Part shown: positions 45,354 to 56,468 of the stretch, piece after piece
Numbering within the stretch: the first letter of the stretch is position 1
Layout of the letters: each line of letters begins with the position of its first letter
Source: Poa pratensis
Lineage: Eukaryota > Streptophyta > Magnoliopsida > Poales > Poaceae
Length of the DNA stretch: 64,000 bases
NCBI GenBank assembly: GCA_947311845.1
Contig: CAMZMU010000040.1
Coordinates: forward strand, 52,805,986 to 52,869,985
Direction: 5' to 3'
The notes under the pieces: model-generated
Databases searched by the model: none
Told to the model about the DNA's origin: nothing
The model's input: only the letters and a program-made list of their open reading frames with translations
Program-made: the position numbers and the translations under genes

Positions 45354-48300
45354 AGACCTTTTCTGGCGCCGTTGCCGGGGAGCCATAGCGTAGGTTAATG
45401 TTCTTGTGTGCACTTGTTTGCTTTATCTCTAAGTAGTTTTTATTTTCAGTATTAAGTTGTTCTTTATCTTACTATGGATAGGGAATGCGAATTACAAAAA
45501 AAATTAGGTGTAGTTGTTATCTAAAAACGTTTTCAAAAAGAAAAGTGATTGGAAAGATGAGTAATGGTTAAATGGGGGTCGACCTTGAACACTTGTGTTC
45601 ATGCCTATGAAACCAAAACAAATCTTTCCATGGAAGCTTTTCATTAAAAACATGTAAATATTGTAAATATTGTGTATATACCTCTGTACATAAAAATAAA
45701 ATGCTAATTATAGTCTTTAGTTAATTGAAAGTTGATAGTTTTACTTTGCTGTCCAGAAACAGATTTTCTGTGCTCCACCGTATTAAATGTTTAAAATCAC
45801 CAGAACGTGATCTTGATCTGAAATTTCTTGAGTGCAAAGTGATGCTTATTAGCTTTCTTTCATTAGACTAACTTTTTCTGATTTAAGGTACGTAGATAGG
45901 TCGAAAAATTCGATCTTTACTGACTGTTCTGTTTAGACAGATTTTGTGCTTCTCTGTAAATAAAATCGTGATAAATCTCAGAATAGTATTTTGACTTGAA
46001 AATTTTTGTGCATAAACCTGAGATTATTATCTTTCTTTCATTAGACTAAAGTTTTTCGATTTGAGCTACTTAACTATCTCGTTGAATGCCATCTTTACGG
46101 ACTGTTCAGTTTTGACAGATTTCTTTGTTTATTCAATATTGTACTTGGTGTTGTTAGTTTCATTAGTTTTTCGACGGACAACGGAAATCATGAACACCTT
46201 AGTATATACAGTGGCTAATGTTGAGTAAAAATTATAAAACTTGTCAATGCTTGAACATGAGTGGATTTTATTTAATGAGTACTAACCCTACTAATGAGTT
46301 TTGTGAAGTTTTATGTGGATGTAGCTTATAAGATCTAATCAATATGGTGATATGAGATGAATAAGAAGACGCAAGAGCTCAAGCTTGGGGATGTGTAGGT
46401 GCATCCCAAGAACATATTCAAGAAGATACAATCATCTAAGCTTGGGGATGCCCGAGTCATCCCCCTATTCATCAACTAACATGAGGTTGTCTCGTTCATA
46501 CTCTATATTACCCGTCCACATGATATGTATTGTCTTAACTTGTATTATAATTGCTTTTATATGTCTTGGTTTTACCTTCTTTAGTTTTATTAGGCTCCTT
46601 ATTTGGTTTCGATTGCTTCTTTACTTTCACTTATAAATTCAAAATAACAAAAATATTTTCTTTTGTTTTGCTTCTTTGTTTGGTTCTTTATTTTAATTTT
46701 ATTTGGGTTTTACTTTTGATTTTTATTTAGAGTTTTCCTTGCTGTAGCTAGCATGTTTAGGTCTTGCTTAGCCTCTGGTTTCTTAGTTTATCAAAAATAA
46801 AGTACCAAGTTTTATCCATTTAGCTTAGTTGATACATATGTAAAAAGTGATTTTCTGTTTTCGGTATCTACTGCTTATTGCGCGATTTTTCATATTTTAC
46901 TGGAAGCTCTAAAAATCACGAAAAATTACTGATGTTGTAGCACCTAATCCTCTGCATGTACAAAAATTGGCTAAAATTTCGGGCATGTTTAAGTGCACCT
47001 AAAAATTGCGTTTTCCAGCTGCTGTTTTTCTGGACAGATTCTGACTTTTGTTGCAAGAGTGGCCTCTTTTCGTTTTCATTTGATTTTTAATGGTTCTTAC
47101 CTTTCATTTATAAGTTGGCCATTTAAGCAACCTTTCTGTAACTTAAAAACAAAATTTTATTTGGTTTAATAGTAGCACTTGGGAAATATTATCTATTGTA
47201 CTAATGTCTAACCGCAGAAAAGAATGGGAAAGTTTTTGTGTTGAAGTTTTTTCACAGAGAATGAAGGAACACCAAACTATGGAATATTGAAGAATTACCA
47301 AAGTCATAAGCTTGGGGATGTCCCCGCATCCCTCTTCATCAATAACCCCACGGTTTGCAAACCTTTAAACTTTGTTTTTTGAGCAACATAGGAACTTAAC
47401 TAAACTTGAAGCGGCTGTATTTTATTATCTATTTATCTTAGCATCAAACACCAGTTACATTAATAAGTGGATCGTCACATATTTTATTTATCCTCTGTTT
47501 TCAATGTTTACTTGGTTAATGGATTACTTGTTGAAACTTAAAAATGATGTGTGAATAATACTGTTTAGTAGTTTATGTTTTCTTATGGTTAGTCTCAACT
47601 AGCTAATAGTGCATATTATGTTATTTTGATATCAACATGCATTGTCCTGTTCATAAGATGGTATGGTATTGTGGTATCCTCCTCTGAATAATTCACTTGA
47701 ATCGACTTGGCACATGCTCACACATGTTATGACTGAAAAATAAAAGTCAATTAAGCCTTGATGATCTATTTTGCCTCAGAGTTTTAGTATCGTTTTTATG
47801 CCTCCGTTAATTTTATTTTGTCGCAAGCATGATTATGACCGTTATCGCTCTCGTGGTTGTCGCTTCCCAGTCTATTGCTAGCCTTCACTTGTACTGAGCG
47901 GGAATGCTGCTCGTGCATCCAAATCCTTAAAACCAAGTTATCCCAAAGAGTCCACCAAAAAATTCCTATGCATGGTATTTCAAGCCATTCCAAGTAAATT
48001 TGCATGTGCTACCTTTAAAACCTTCAAAATATTTCTCTTTTTGTGTCAATGTTTACTAGCTCATGAGGAATTAGTGTGGTTATTCTTTATTCTATTTGTC
48101 AAATGGACTTTTACACCTGGACTAGTGGCATATACATCCGCTTATCCAATAACTTGCAAAAAGAGCTGGCAACGGGGTGCCCAGTCCCAATTAATTACAA
48201 CTTTAACCAATTAATTCTCTTCACACTTTTGCCCTGATTCATCAGTAAGCAATGACAAACAGTGAAATACCTGAATGTGTGTAAACCAAAGAGAAAGAGG

Positions 48301-48942
48301 GATGATCTGCCTTGCTGGTAGAAATAACGTCCTTCATGGGAGCCGCTCTTAAAAGTCCGTTTGACAGGTAGAATACTGTTCTCACCCGCTACCATTCGTT
48401 GACAATTAACAAACACCTCTCAAAACATTTTTACCTCTGTTTTTAAAACAAAAAGCTCTAGCACGTGTTAATCCCTGCTTCCCTCTGCGAAGGGCCAATC
48501 TTTTATTTTTATGTTGAGTCACCATCCTTTCTTTGAGCACTTCTTCGAGAGCATAGCTGTCGTTCTTAGTGTAATGTGCTTGTCCCAGAATACGATTAAT
48601 TGAGGTATAACCATGATGCTTTTATCTTTGATATCTCTATATCTAGTCTTCACTTGAACTTCAGAGGTGCCTTGGCATTTATGTTTTGCTCCACAATTAA
48701 GGGCAAGCGAGATACCACTCTATCATGCTTTATTATGGTCATTACAATCTTGTTGATGTTTATAAATTTCATGTTATAAGCTCTTAGTTCGTTGATACTT
48801 TTCATTAGGAAACATGATTGCTAAGTTTTATTATCCATACATCATGCAATTGTTAAAGACCTGATCATAGCATTTACAATCAAAAATTATTTTGTTATCA
48901 TTTACCTACTCGAGGACGAGCAGGAATTAAGCTTGGGGATGT
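45354..48942 (+). other. Non-coding interior of the LARD-like element
   Basis: AT-rich. It contains degenerate repeated modules of about 170-175 bp at about 45745, 45920 and 46095 (each with a CTGTTC/CTGTCC...ACAGATTT core and TTTCTTTCATTAGACTAA), and a further related piece near 47020-47060. The polypurine-like word AAGCTTGGGGATG occurs at about 46380, 46436, 47308 and 48929. No gene seen. Confidence 0.75.
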
Positions 48943-50437
48943 TGATACGTCCAAAACGTATCTATAATTTTTGATTGTTTCATGCCATTTTTATGCTTTT
49001 AGCACTTGTTTTATATTAAGTTTATTATTTATTTGGACTAACCTACTAATAGTTGCAAAAGTGCACAATGTTCTTGTTTTACTCTTTGATGTGTAGAAAT
49101 TATCAAGAATACAAGAGGAAACCTTGTTGGAGTCGAATTGGGACTTTCCTGAAATCTGTCTGAGAACTTTTTACGAAGATTGCCAGTTTGACCCTCGAAG
49201 ATGACGTTATATGGAGACCTGGCTGTTACGAAAGTTGTCACAATTTTCCATACGAAGATTTTAAGCCCGAGATCAGCCCAATCGGAGTTCGGACGCGGCC
49301 TGTAGGCCCGTTTTGGTGGAACCCTAAAAGGGGTGACGGAAATCCGAGAAGATATATAAAGGGAGGAAACCTAATTCGTGGAGGACTCCTCCACCCACGA
49401 ATTTCAGCCACCAAAAGCCACGTTTTTGCCTCCCCCATGGATCCCATCTCCATGGGGGAGGGCTCCCAAGAAGCCATGAAGGAGGGAGGCTAAGGGGCGG
49501 CGCTCCCCAAGCTTGCCGGCGGCGGGGAAAGGAGTTCCCCGCACCGCCGCGCGCCGCCGCCCTGCGCCGCCGCGCTGCCCCTCTCCGCCGTCTTCACCGC
49601 CATCTCCATCACCATCTCCTCCTTGTATTCAGTGGTTCATCCTCCCACAAACCTCTGTACCGTCCTATGTAAACATGGTGTTTGATGCTATAATATTTAT
49701 CCTATGATTTACATCATGTTTCCGTAGTTTATTTGTCTTTTGATTGCTTAATTGAATGCATGAGGTTCATTAGAGTTGTATGTCTATATGGTGCTGTCCT
49801 TTGGTGTCCATTATATTGTGCGCGCATGGATCAAACACCCTAGGGTTGGTAGTATTTGTAACGAAGCGGGGGAAGTTCTGCCGGAGTGACAGAAACCTGA
49901 GAACGCGAACCGATTAGTTGCACGTATGGGAGTAAGAGGACCTTGAACTTAAGGCTATGGTTGGGGAAACCTTAATGCATTGTTAGTATTTGCGGATGCT
50001 TTCTAACAATCCAATCATATAGTACTTGTAATCCCAAGTAGTGGAGTGCATGTATATTTAGCCTCTCCCACATAGAAAACTGCATCGAAGACAATGAACC
50101 AAGTACCTTCACTAATTAATCTTGGACAAAGCCACCACAATTACCACCACTTTTCCACACTCATGGTACTGTTAGTATATGGTTACTTAGTGTATTTTAT
50201 TGCTGCAGCACTAACATTTACTTTCTTGTATTTATTATCTTGCAAAACTACCTCTCATACCCGTATTGCTACCGTAGTTTTATTTCTAGATAATGCAAAC
50301 GTTTAGTGTGCGTAGAGTTGTATCAGTGGTTGATAGAACTTGAGAGAATACTTATCCTACCTTTAGCTCCTCGTTGGGTTCGACACTCTTACTTATCGAA
50401 AAGGCTACACGCGATCCCCTATACTTGTGGGTTATCA
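48943..50437 (+). repeat. 3' LTR of the non-coding LTR element
   Basis: 1,495 bp, paired with 43858-45353. The differences I could find are one- or few-base indels (for example GACGTATATGG against GACGTTATATGG, and GGGGGTGACGG against GGGGTGACGG). Confidence 0.95.
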
Positions 50438-50442
50438 GGCGT

Positions 50443-51265
50443 CATTTCATGAAGATCCGCAAATGACCAAGAAAGTGGCGTTGACCAGTGACGGGAGTCG
50501 CTCCATCACCATCGGCGCCCGCCTCACCGACAAATAGGAAAGCGCGCTCGTCGCCTTCCTTCGGGAAAACTCTGACGTCTTCGCATGGGAAGCGTCAGGG
50601 CTACCCGGCGTACCAAGGGAGGTGATCGAGCACAAACTGGCGGTCAGCGAGGACGCTCGCCCGATAAAACAAGTTCTACGCAAGCAAAGCAAGAAAAACT
50701 GGAGTTCATCATGTCCGAGATCGACAAACTGGAAGAAGCCGGCGTCATCAGGATGGTGCCGCACCCAACTTGGGTGGCCAACCCTGTGGTGGTGCCAAAG
50801 CCCATGACCCTCAAGTGGCGGCTCTGCATCGACTTCACCGACTTGAACAAGGCCTGCCCCAAGGATCCTTTCCCACTACCCCGGATTGATCTCATCGTGG
50901 ATTCAACCGCTGGGTGCGAGCTCCTGTGCTTCCTGGATGCTTTCTCCGGGTACCACCAGATCATGATGCAGTGGAGGATCAGGAGAAGACGGCCTTCATC
51001 ACACCCAAGGGCTGCTACTGCTACACCCGAATGCCTTTCGGTCTCCGGAACGCCGGCGCAACCTTTCAGCGCGCCATGCAAGCATGTCTTGGGTCCCAGC
51101 TGGGCCGCAACGTGGAGGCATACATCGACGACATCATGGTCAAGACTCGGTACAAGGACTCCCTCATTCAAGATCTGCACGAGACCTTCAACAGCCTTCG
51201 TTGGGTCAACTTCAAGCTTAACCCTGACAAGTGCGTGTTTGGGGTCCCATCCGGCAAACTACTAG
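50443..51265 (+). pseudogene. Tat element reverse transcriptase, first part
   Basis: Resumes after the LARD insertion. MSEIDKLEEAGVIRMV (50711), KWRLCIDFTDLNKACPKDPF, LPRIDLIVD, FLDAFSGYHQI; a frame change near 50970-50985; then EKTAFITPKGCYCYTRMPFG and AYIDDIMVK (YIDD catalytic motif, about 51118-51144), KLNPDKCVFGVPSGKLL. It is cut after that by the CACTA insertion at 51266 and continues at 54710 with GFLISHRGIEANPDKI. Confidence 0.92.
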
Positions 51266-52129
51266 CACTAGTACAGAACGACACATCGGAAACGGGCCAA
51301 AAAACCCATCGGCAACGGAGAAAGGGTCCGTGTCCCCGACTCCGTGACTGATGTGAAGGCCTTCATCGGTAACGGAGGCAAATAACCGTTTCCGATGAGG
51401 TCTCCATTTGGCAACGGTTGTGCGCAGACCTCCGTTGCTTTAGTTTTCCCACATCAGATACAGAGTTTTTCATCTACCCGTTTGCACTGAGCTTTTCTCA
51501 TATTTCAGTTATATGCCATAATACATGAAAGGCTGATTGCACAATGCACTAAAACGTTATTCAATTCATAACATAGAACAAATGCCATCATTACATTGGT
51601 ATACAATAATATCACCGTTTTTTACAATTTGACTACAATCATATCTATCACACATTGGCATAATGTAATATCACCTATTACACTTTGACTACAATCATGA
51701 ACTCTAAACCTATAAGCAACTAACCTAACAAGATGGAAGGCTGGCTTAATTAAGCGAGCCTTCCATCTTTGACTTGGAGCTCACCTTCTATGAGCTCTCG
51801 GTCGTCGCTGTACCCACTCGAAGACCAGTATCCACGAAATTTCCTTGCCTTAAGGTTTCTGGTTCTCGGAATGATACATTGTTACTTTTATGTAGTGTTG
51901 CCGAAATAAACTCCTGCGTGAAAGAAAGAAAAGATTAGCGAAATGTACAAAATACATCTGGATATAAAAAAATCGGTGGCTATTTTCCAGAAACTGCTTT
52001 GTTCGGTTGCCATTTTCGAGAAACTGCTAAGATCGACGGCAAATATCCAGGAACTGCTCTGTTCGGTGGCAGACAGTTCGCATTCCTTCCTTCTCTTCTT
52101 CCTCGTTCCACCCCAATCCCCCACCCGCC

Positions 52130-52800
52130 ATGGACGACCGCAACAGAACAACAAAGACAACTACCGTCCGTACCCATGGCACCTTTCTGGAGGTGGTGTA
52201 CTCGAACGAGGAGCATACCGTGGAGCGGATCCTCAACAAGTACGAGGAATGGCTAGCAGAGGAGAAGCATCGGTTCATCGGCCTTGACATCGAGTACACC
52301 CGTAATCGTCGGCACATGTCTGTCCTGCAACTCGCCATGCGCCAGCATGTCCTCGTGTTCCACTGGTGCAAGTCCAAGAAGAATTGTCCAGAGTTGGGCA
52401 AATTCTTTGAACGCAAGAATATGACCTTTGCAAGCGTGGACATCACCAACGACAACAAGGTGCTTTCTTCTGCCGGCTTCCACATTCCACCGGAGTACTA
52501 TGTGGACATCCAACTCGTATACAAAATCAAGGTGGAGACGAGAGGGACGGAATGGGTGATCTAGCGGCAGACCTCATCGATAAATCATACGCCAACATGA
52601 AGAAGGAGTTCCCATCCTACCACCACAATTTTTGGGAATGGATGCCGCTGCACAAAGTTAACCTCGACTACGCAGCAATAGATGGGTACGTGACCTACGA
52701 GTTGTATCGCACGATCCTAACCTTGAAGGACAGGCTACGTCCAACATGGCAGGAAATGCTCTGCCCTAGGTGCAAGAATGCCCTAGGTGAATTGCAATAG
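52130..52800 (+). CDS. DEDDy 3'-5' exonuclease-like (WRN/RNase D type) gene carried by the CACTA element
   Basis: About 222 aa in two frames. The first frame (52130 onward, start CCGCCATGGAC) contains Exo I FIGLDIEYT (Asp53, Glu55) and Exo II-like FASVDITNDNKVL (Asp108 the likely acidic residue). A net -1 frame break near 52535-52555 leads into the second frame, with LDYAAIDGYVTYELY (Tyr then Asp four residues later, the DEDDy Exo III signature), ending at 52800. The family removes nucleotides from 3' ends of DNA or RNA using two metal ions. The C-terminus adds CPRCKNALGELQ, a Cys-x2-Cys pair. All catalytic residues are present. It is probably a host gene captured by the transposon. If the break is an assembly error the gene is complete; otherwise it is truncated at codon 144. 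Confidence 0.82.
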
Positions 52801-52977
52801 GCTTTGGATGTCGGTGTTTGACTAGTTTGTACAGTTGGTGCTTTAACAATAAGTGTTTGTAATTATTAGAACATGTATGTGTGAATTTGCACTAGGAATT
52901 TGTTTATGTGATGAAATGCTCATACGTAGAACCTAGTTCATCGGCATCACAGCCGGTCACAGAAAGATTTATACCTT

Positions 52978-53457
52978 TCACCCGGCGGGAGAGGAGGTGC
53001 AGGCCTCTGCCAGATGCGCTGCGATGCTACCAGCGCGCTGCGACGCAATCACCTCCTCCTCCTTCTCCTTCGTCGACATCCACCTCCTCCTCCTTCTCCA
53101 GACCAGACACCACCTACAGATCCTCCACCTCCTCCAGATCGGCCACTTCCTCCTCCAGATCGGCCACTTCCTCCTCCAGATGGGTTTCTGCTGGTAGATC
53201 TGCTGGTAGAACCGCCGGAGGTGCTGCACCACCACCTCATGAATGATCTCCTCCACATCGGCCTGGCTCAGAAGAAGCCGGGCATCACCGGAGGAGGAGG
53301 GCGTCAGATGGTGGCGCTGCCGCATCATTAGCGGACGCATGGCCACCTCCAGATCGACCTTCCCCTCACGAAGGGCTGCCGCTAGAACGGTGCTGCCGCG
53401 GCGGCTAGAGCCGCGGCCGCGATGGCCGGATCTAGAAGCGCCAACAGAGGAAGCCAT
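52978..53457 (-). CDS. Unknown basic protein ORF in the CACTA element
   Basis: I do not recognise it. Minus-strand ATG at 53457 (MASSVGASRSGHRGRGSSRR) with TATATATTC-like sequence about 95 bp upstream (plus strand 53551-53560). The first 90 residues are mixed sequence including QADVEEIIHEVVVQHLRRF. The last 60 come from a 21-bp tandem repeat (plus strand 53131-53180, CTCCTCCAGATCGGCCACTT) giving repeats of PIWRRKW, and end basic and acidic. The frame could be wrong after the repeat. It may be a captured gene fragment. Confidence 0.4.
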   Translation of the reverse strand: MASSVGASRSGHRGRGSSRRGSTVLAAALREGKVDLEVAMRPLMMRQRHHLTPSSSGDARLLLSQADVEEIIHEVVVQHLRRFYQQIYQQKPIWRRKWPIWRRKWPIWRRWRICRWCLVWRRRRRWMSTKEKEEEVIASQRAGSIAAHLAEACTSSPAG

Positions 53458-53681
53458 TAGAGAGAGGAGGAGAGCTGAAAGCCACAGTGTGCGGCGGCTA
53501 GGGTTGGAGGAGAGACAGTGAGAGAGTGATAATGAGACCGATAAGCCGGCAGAATATATAAGCACCACATTGGCAACGGACATTTTATATAACCGTTTCC
53601 ATTGCTTTTACACCAGCGAGAGAGTAAACTTACTAACATACGGACTTGATAATGAAGTAAACGATTACATATATGCTACTA

Positions 53682-54316
53682 CTAGCTAATGCTACTACTA
53701 GCAGCTACTGATGAAGACTCGGGCTCGTCGTCGCTGTACACGAGTGCGCCCCTCCGGCATAAGGTACCGTCGAAGATCTTGATGAAGAACCCGTTGTCGC
53801 CGTCGAACTCGAAGCACAAAAAGTGCCCCTGCTCAAGCTTGTACGCTTGGGCGAATGACTTCCATCCCTGGCCGAGGTACAAATTCCCCCGGCACTCACG
53901 GCCGTCTTCACCGCCCAGCTGCCGTTCTCGCAGTCCTCCATCTTCAGATGCATGGTACCTGCCACCATGCCTTGGAGCTTCTGTGCGAACGCCCTCGGGA
54001 GCCTCAGGCGGCTCTCGATGCCCTTGTACAGGATAACCAAGAACTCGAAGCCGCGCAGCTCCGGGGACATGTCTTCAGAGGACGGTGAGGGCGACACCGA
54101 TGGCGTGGCATTGCGGCTGCGCCCCCTACCACGGCCGCGCCCTCGTCCACGGCCGCGCCCACGTCCACGGCCGCGACCGCTGATGGTACCTCTCACCGGG
54201 GACATGTCTTCAGAGGACGGTGAGGGCAACACCGACGGCATGGCATTGCCGCTGCGCCCCCTACCACGGCCTCGCCCTCGTCCACGGCCGCAACCGCTGC
54301 TGGTACCTCTCGCCAT
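53682..54316 (-). CDS. B3-domain protein gene carried by the CACTA element
   Basis: Minus-strand ATG at 54316 (MARGTSSGCGRGRG), then two Gly-Arg dipeptide tracts separated by copies of PSPSSEDMSP, then a B3-like DNA-binding domain: FEFLVILYKGIESRLRLPRAF, MHLKMEDCENGSWAVK, LGQGWKSFAQAYKLEQGHFL, CFEFDGDNGFFIKIFD, ending SSVAASSSIS with stop at 53682. A single net -1 frame break in a G run (about 53886-53891) separates the two halves of the domain. B3 domains are plant-specific DNA-binding folds; the REM-like spacing fits. The Gly/Arg tracts could bind nucleic acid nonspecifically, by inference. It is transcribed opposite to the exonuclease. A second, related B3 gene lies at 59231-59967 in the Tat element. 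Confidence 0.78.
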
Positions 54317-54709
54317 GGATTTGGACGGAGGGGATCTGGCGAAGTTTGAAAAACTGGAGGCGATGGACTGGGGCTTCAAAGAGACCGCTGCTGGTACCTC
54401 TCGCCATTTATACTCACGGGTCTGCTCCGCCCACCTCCCCATCTGCCCATTCGCTAGCCTCCACGTATCAACATTTTCAACGGTTGGAAAATTCAATCCG
54501 TTACCATAGAGGCAAATATTGGAAACGGACAATTTTATTAACCGTTGCCAATATAATAAGTGACGGAGATTGGAAAGGGTCCGTTGCCAATCTAGGCGGG
54601 CCAGGTCAGGTTTGTACACACCGGCCGCGCGAAAAGCGCGATTCTCCGTCGCCTAACTCCTGCCGTTGCCATAGAAGGGTATCGGATGTGTCGTTCTGTA
54701 CTAGTGTGG

Positions 54710-54900
54710 GGTTCTTAATCTCCCACCGGGGGATTGAGGCCAATCCCGACAAGATCAAGGCCATCGAGCGCATGGAGGCGCCGCGGCGAGTCAAGGACGT
54801 ACAACGCCTCAACGGGTGCATCACCGCACTCGGGCGCTTCATCTCAAGACTTGGAGAATGAGCCCTGCCTTTCTTCAAGTTACTCAAGAAGACGGGTCCC
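54710..54900 (+). pseudogene. Tat element RT thumb, continuation after the CACTA insertion
   Basis: GFLISHRGIEANPDKIKAI, RVKDVQRLNGCITALGRFIS, then a stop (TGA at 54859-54861) and KTGPMKWTPEA. It joins the frame cut at 51265. Confidence 0.9.
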
Positions 54901-56364
54901 ATGAAATGGACCCCGGAGGCTGAAGAAGCTCTTCAGTCCCTCAAGTGCTACCTCGCCTCGCCTCCCATCCTTGTGGCACCAACAGAAAAGGAGCCCCTAC
55001 TACTGTACATCGCTGCCACCAATCAGGTGATCAGCGCAGTTCTTGTGGTAGAGCGTGACGCTCCTTCGGACAAGGTCGGCGGCAAGCGTCCCGGGAACAT
55101 TCTCCCGGGGCAACCAAGCAAGAAGAGGCAGCCAGGTGGCAAAGGGCCAGAAGGCCCTGAGCCTGGCATGCCCACCGACACCGCCATTGACGTCGCAGAA
55201 GAAGCATCACTGGGGGCTGACGCGCTCCCTCTCGAAGCAGACGGGCCCTTCAAGGACTCGGTAACCCGCAAGATACATCACCCGGTCTACTTCATCAGTT
55301 CGGTGCTGCGCAACGCCCGGGAGCGGTACCCCATGATGCAGAAGCTGTTGCTAGCGATCCTCATCGCCTCTCGCAAGATGAGGCCCTACTTCGAAAGCCA
55401 CCCTATCACCGTGGTTTCCAAGTACCCCTTGAGGAGTCCGCTGGAGAACCCTCTCGCCACCGGACGAGTCTCTTGGTGGGTCATGGAGCTTCAAGGTTTC
55501 GGCCTCAAGTTCGAGCACACGAACAACATGAAGAGTCAAGCGCTGGCTGATTTCACGGCGGAGTGGACTGAGACAGCGTTCGACGACCTGGTGGAGGAAT
55601 CCAGCCTTCCCGGGAAAGAAGATCCCGACGCCTGGACCATGAACTTCGACGGATCCTACACCAAGGGCCAGGGAGGCGCTGGAGTCATTTTGATCTCCCC
55701 CACAGGAGATCGTGTGAAGTACGTCGTCCAGATGCAGTACAAGGAGAATATCTCGAACAACACGACGGAGTACGAGGGCCTGCTTGCGGGACTTCGTGCT
55801 GCCGTTGGCCTCGGTATCACCAAGCTCATCGTCAAGGGTGACTCTCAGCTAGTCATCAAACAAGTGAACAAGGAGTACGCTTGCCCGCAGATGGCACCGT
55901 ACGTCGAGGAGGTGTGGAAGCTTCAGCGACGCTTCGACAGCTTCCGGGCCGTGTACGTCCCTAGGGATGACAACACGTCCGCGGACGAGCTGTCACAGAT
56001 GGCTTCCAAGCGAGAACCAGTACCTCCCGGGATCTACATTGAGGTGCTCCGGCAACCCTCTGTGTCTCCCGAGAGGCTCAAGAGAAGGTCTACATCGACA
56101 CTGGGGGCTGGTGACCCGTCTACTTCGACAACCCGGGAAACCAGCCCAGAAGGCACACAAGACCCGACAGGACCTAGACCAAGGGAAGCCATGCTTCTCC
56201 TTGGTCAAATGGTGTTGCCGGTGGAGAGAACCCACCCACCCTGGGCCCTGGACATCGTCAAGTACATGACGGAGCGTGCTCTACCGGAGGATGATCACGA
56301 GGTCGAGCGGGTGGCTCGTCAAGCCAAGCTCTACGTCCTGATCGACGGCGAGCTCTACCGGTGA
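54901..56364 (+). CDS. Tat element RNase H plus second (archaeal-type) RNase H
   Basis: 487 codons open. Residues 1-50 and 112-200 form the RT-linked RNase H/connection (EAEEALQSLKCYLASPPILV, YFISSVLRNARERYPMMQKL). Between them sits a charged linker (GKRPGNILPGQPSKKRQPGG). Residues about 240-370 form a second RNase H with NFDGSYTKGQGGAGVILIS (first Asp), SNNTTEYEGLLAGLRAA (Glu), LIVKGDSQLVIKQVN (Asp) and VPRDDNTSADELS (final Asp). This duplicated RNase H marks the Tat group of Ty3/gypsy. The frame ends at a TGA (56362-56364) just before the integrase zinc finger, which is broken. Confidence 0.9.
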   Translation: MKWTPEAEEALQSLKCYLASPPILVAPTEKEPLLLYIAATNQVISAVLVVERDAPSDKVGGKRPGNILPGQPSKKRQPGGKGPEGPEPGMPTDTAIDVAEEASLGADALPLEADGPFKDSVTRKIHHPVYFISSVLRNARERYPMMQKLLLAILIASRKMRPYFESHPITVVSKYPLRSPLENPLATGRVSWWVMELQGFGLKFEHTNNMKSQALADFTAEWTETAFDDLVEESSLPGKEDPDAWTMNFDGSYTKGQGGAGVILISPTGDRVKYVVQMQYKENISNNTTEYEGLLAGLRAAVGLGITKLIVKGDSQLVIKQVNKEYACPQMAPYVEEVWKLQRRFDSFRAVYVPRDDNTSADELSQMASKREPVPPGIYIEVLRQPSVSPERLKRRSTSTLGAGDPSTSTTRETSPEGTQDPTGPRPREAMLLLGQMVLPVERTHPPWALDIVKYMTERALPEDDHEVERVARQAKLYVLIDGELYR

Positions 56365-56468
56365 CGCGACAACGAGTCAGGCTCCGCTGCATACCACAAG
56401 AACAAGGCCAAGTACTGCTATGAGACATCCACGAGGGCACGTGCTCAAGTCAGGTTGCATCAAGATCA

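Larger units (their letters stand above)
43858..50437 (+). mobile_element. Non-coding (LARD-like) LTR retrotransposon nested in the Tat element
   Basis: 6,580 bp with perfect target duplication GGCGT (43853-43857 and 50438-50442). LTRs are 43858-45353 (1,496 bp) and 48943-50437 (1,495 bp), TGATACG...GTTATCA, nearly identical. After the 5' LTR, TGGCGCCGTTGCCGGGGA (about 45365-45382) is the Asp-tRNA type PBS. AAGCTTGGGGATGT precedes the 3' LTR as polypurine tract. The 3.6-kb interior has no open frame with retrotransposon motifs, so it must use proteins from another element, presumably gypsy-type. Young by LTR similarity. Orientation is taken from PBS and PPT. Confidence 0.95.
51266..54706. mobile_element. 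CACTA (En/Spm) transposon with cargo genes, nested in the Tat RT
   Basis: 3,441 bp. Perfect 22-bp terminal inverted repeats begin CACTAGTACAGAACGACACA (51266-51287 and 54685-54706). The target duplication is TAG at 51263-51265 against TGG at 54707-54709 (one mismatch). Removing it rejoins the RT reading frame at ...KLL/GFL. Sub-terminal regions carry many copies of a GGCAACGG / AACCGTTTCC word in both orientations (51285-51430, 53570-53605, 54480-54670), as expected for CACTA transposase binding regions. No TNP1/TNP2-like transposase is visible, so it is non-autonomous. It carries an exonuclease-like gene (+), an unknown ORF (-) and a B3-domain gene (-). Confidence 0.96.

Noticed and set aside
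45010..50306. Identical 70-codon hydrophobic frames at 45010-45222 and 50094-50306
   Set aside because: These are the two copies of the LARD LTR; identity reflects LTR duplication and nothing supports translation.
53952..54509. Pro-Arg repeat frame on the plus strand
   Set aside because: Antisense of the Gly-Arg tracts in the B3 gene.
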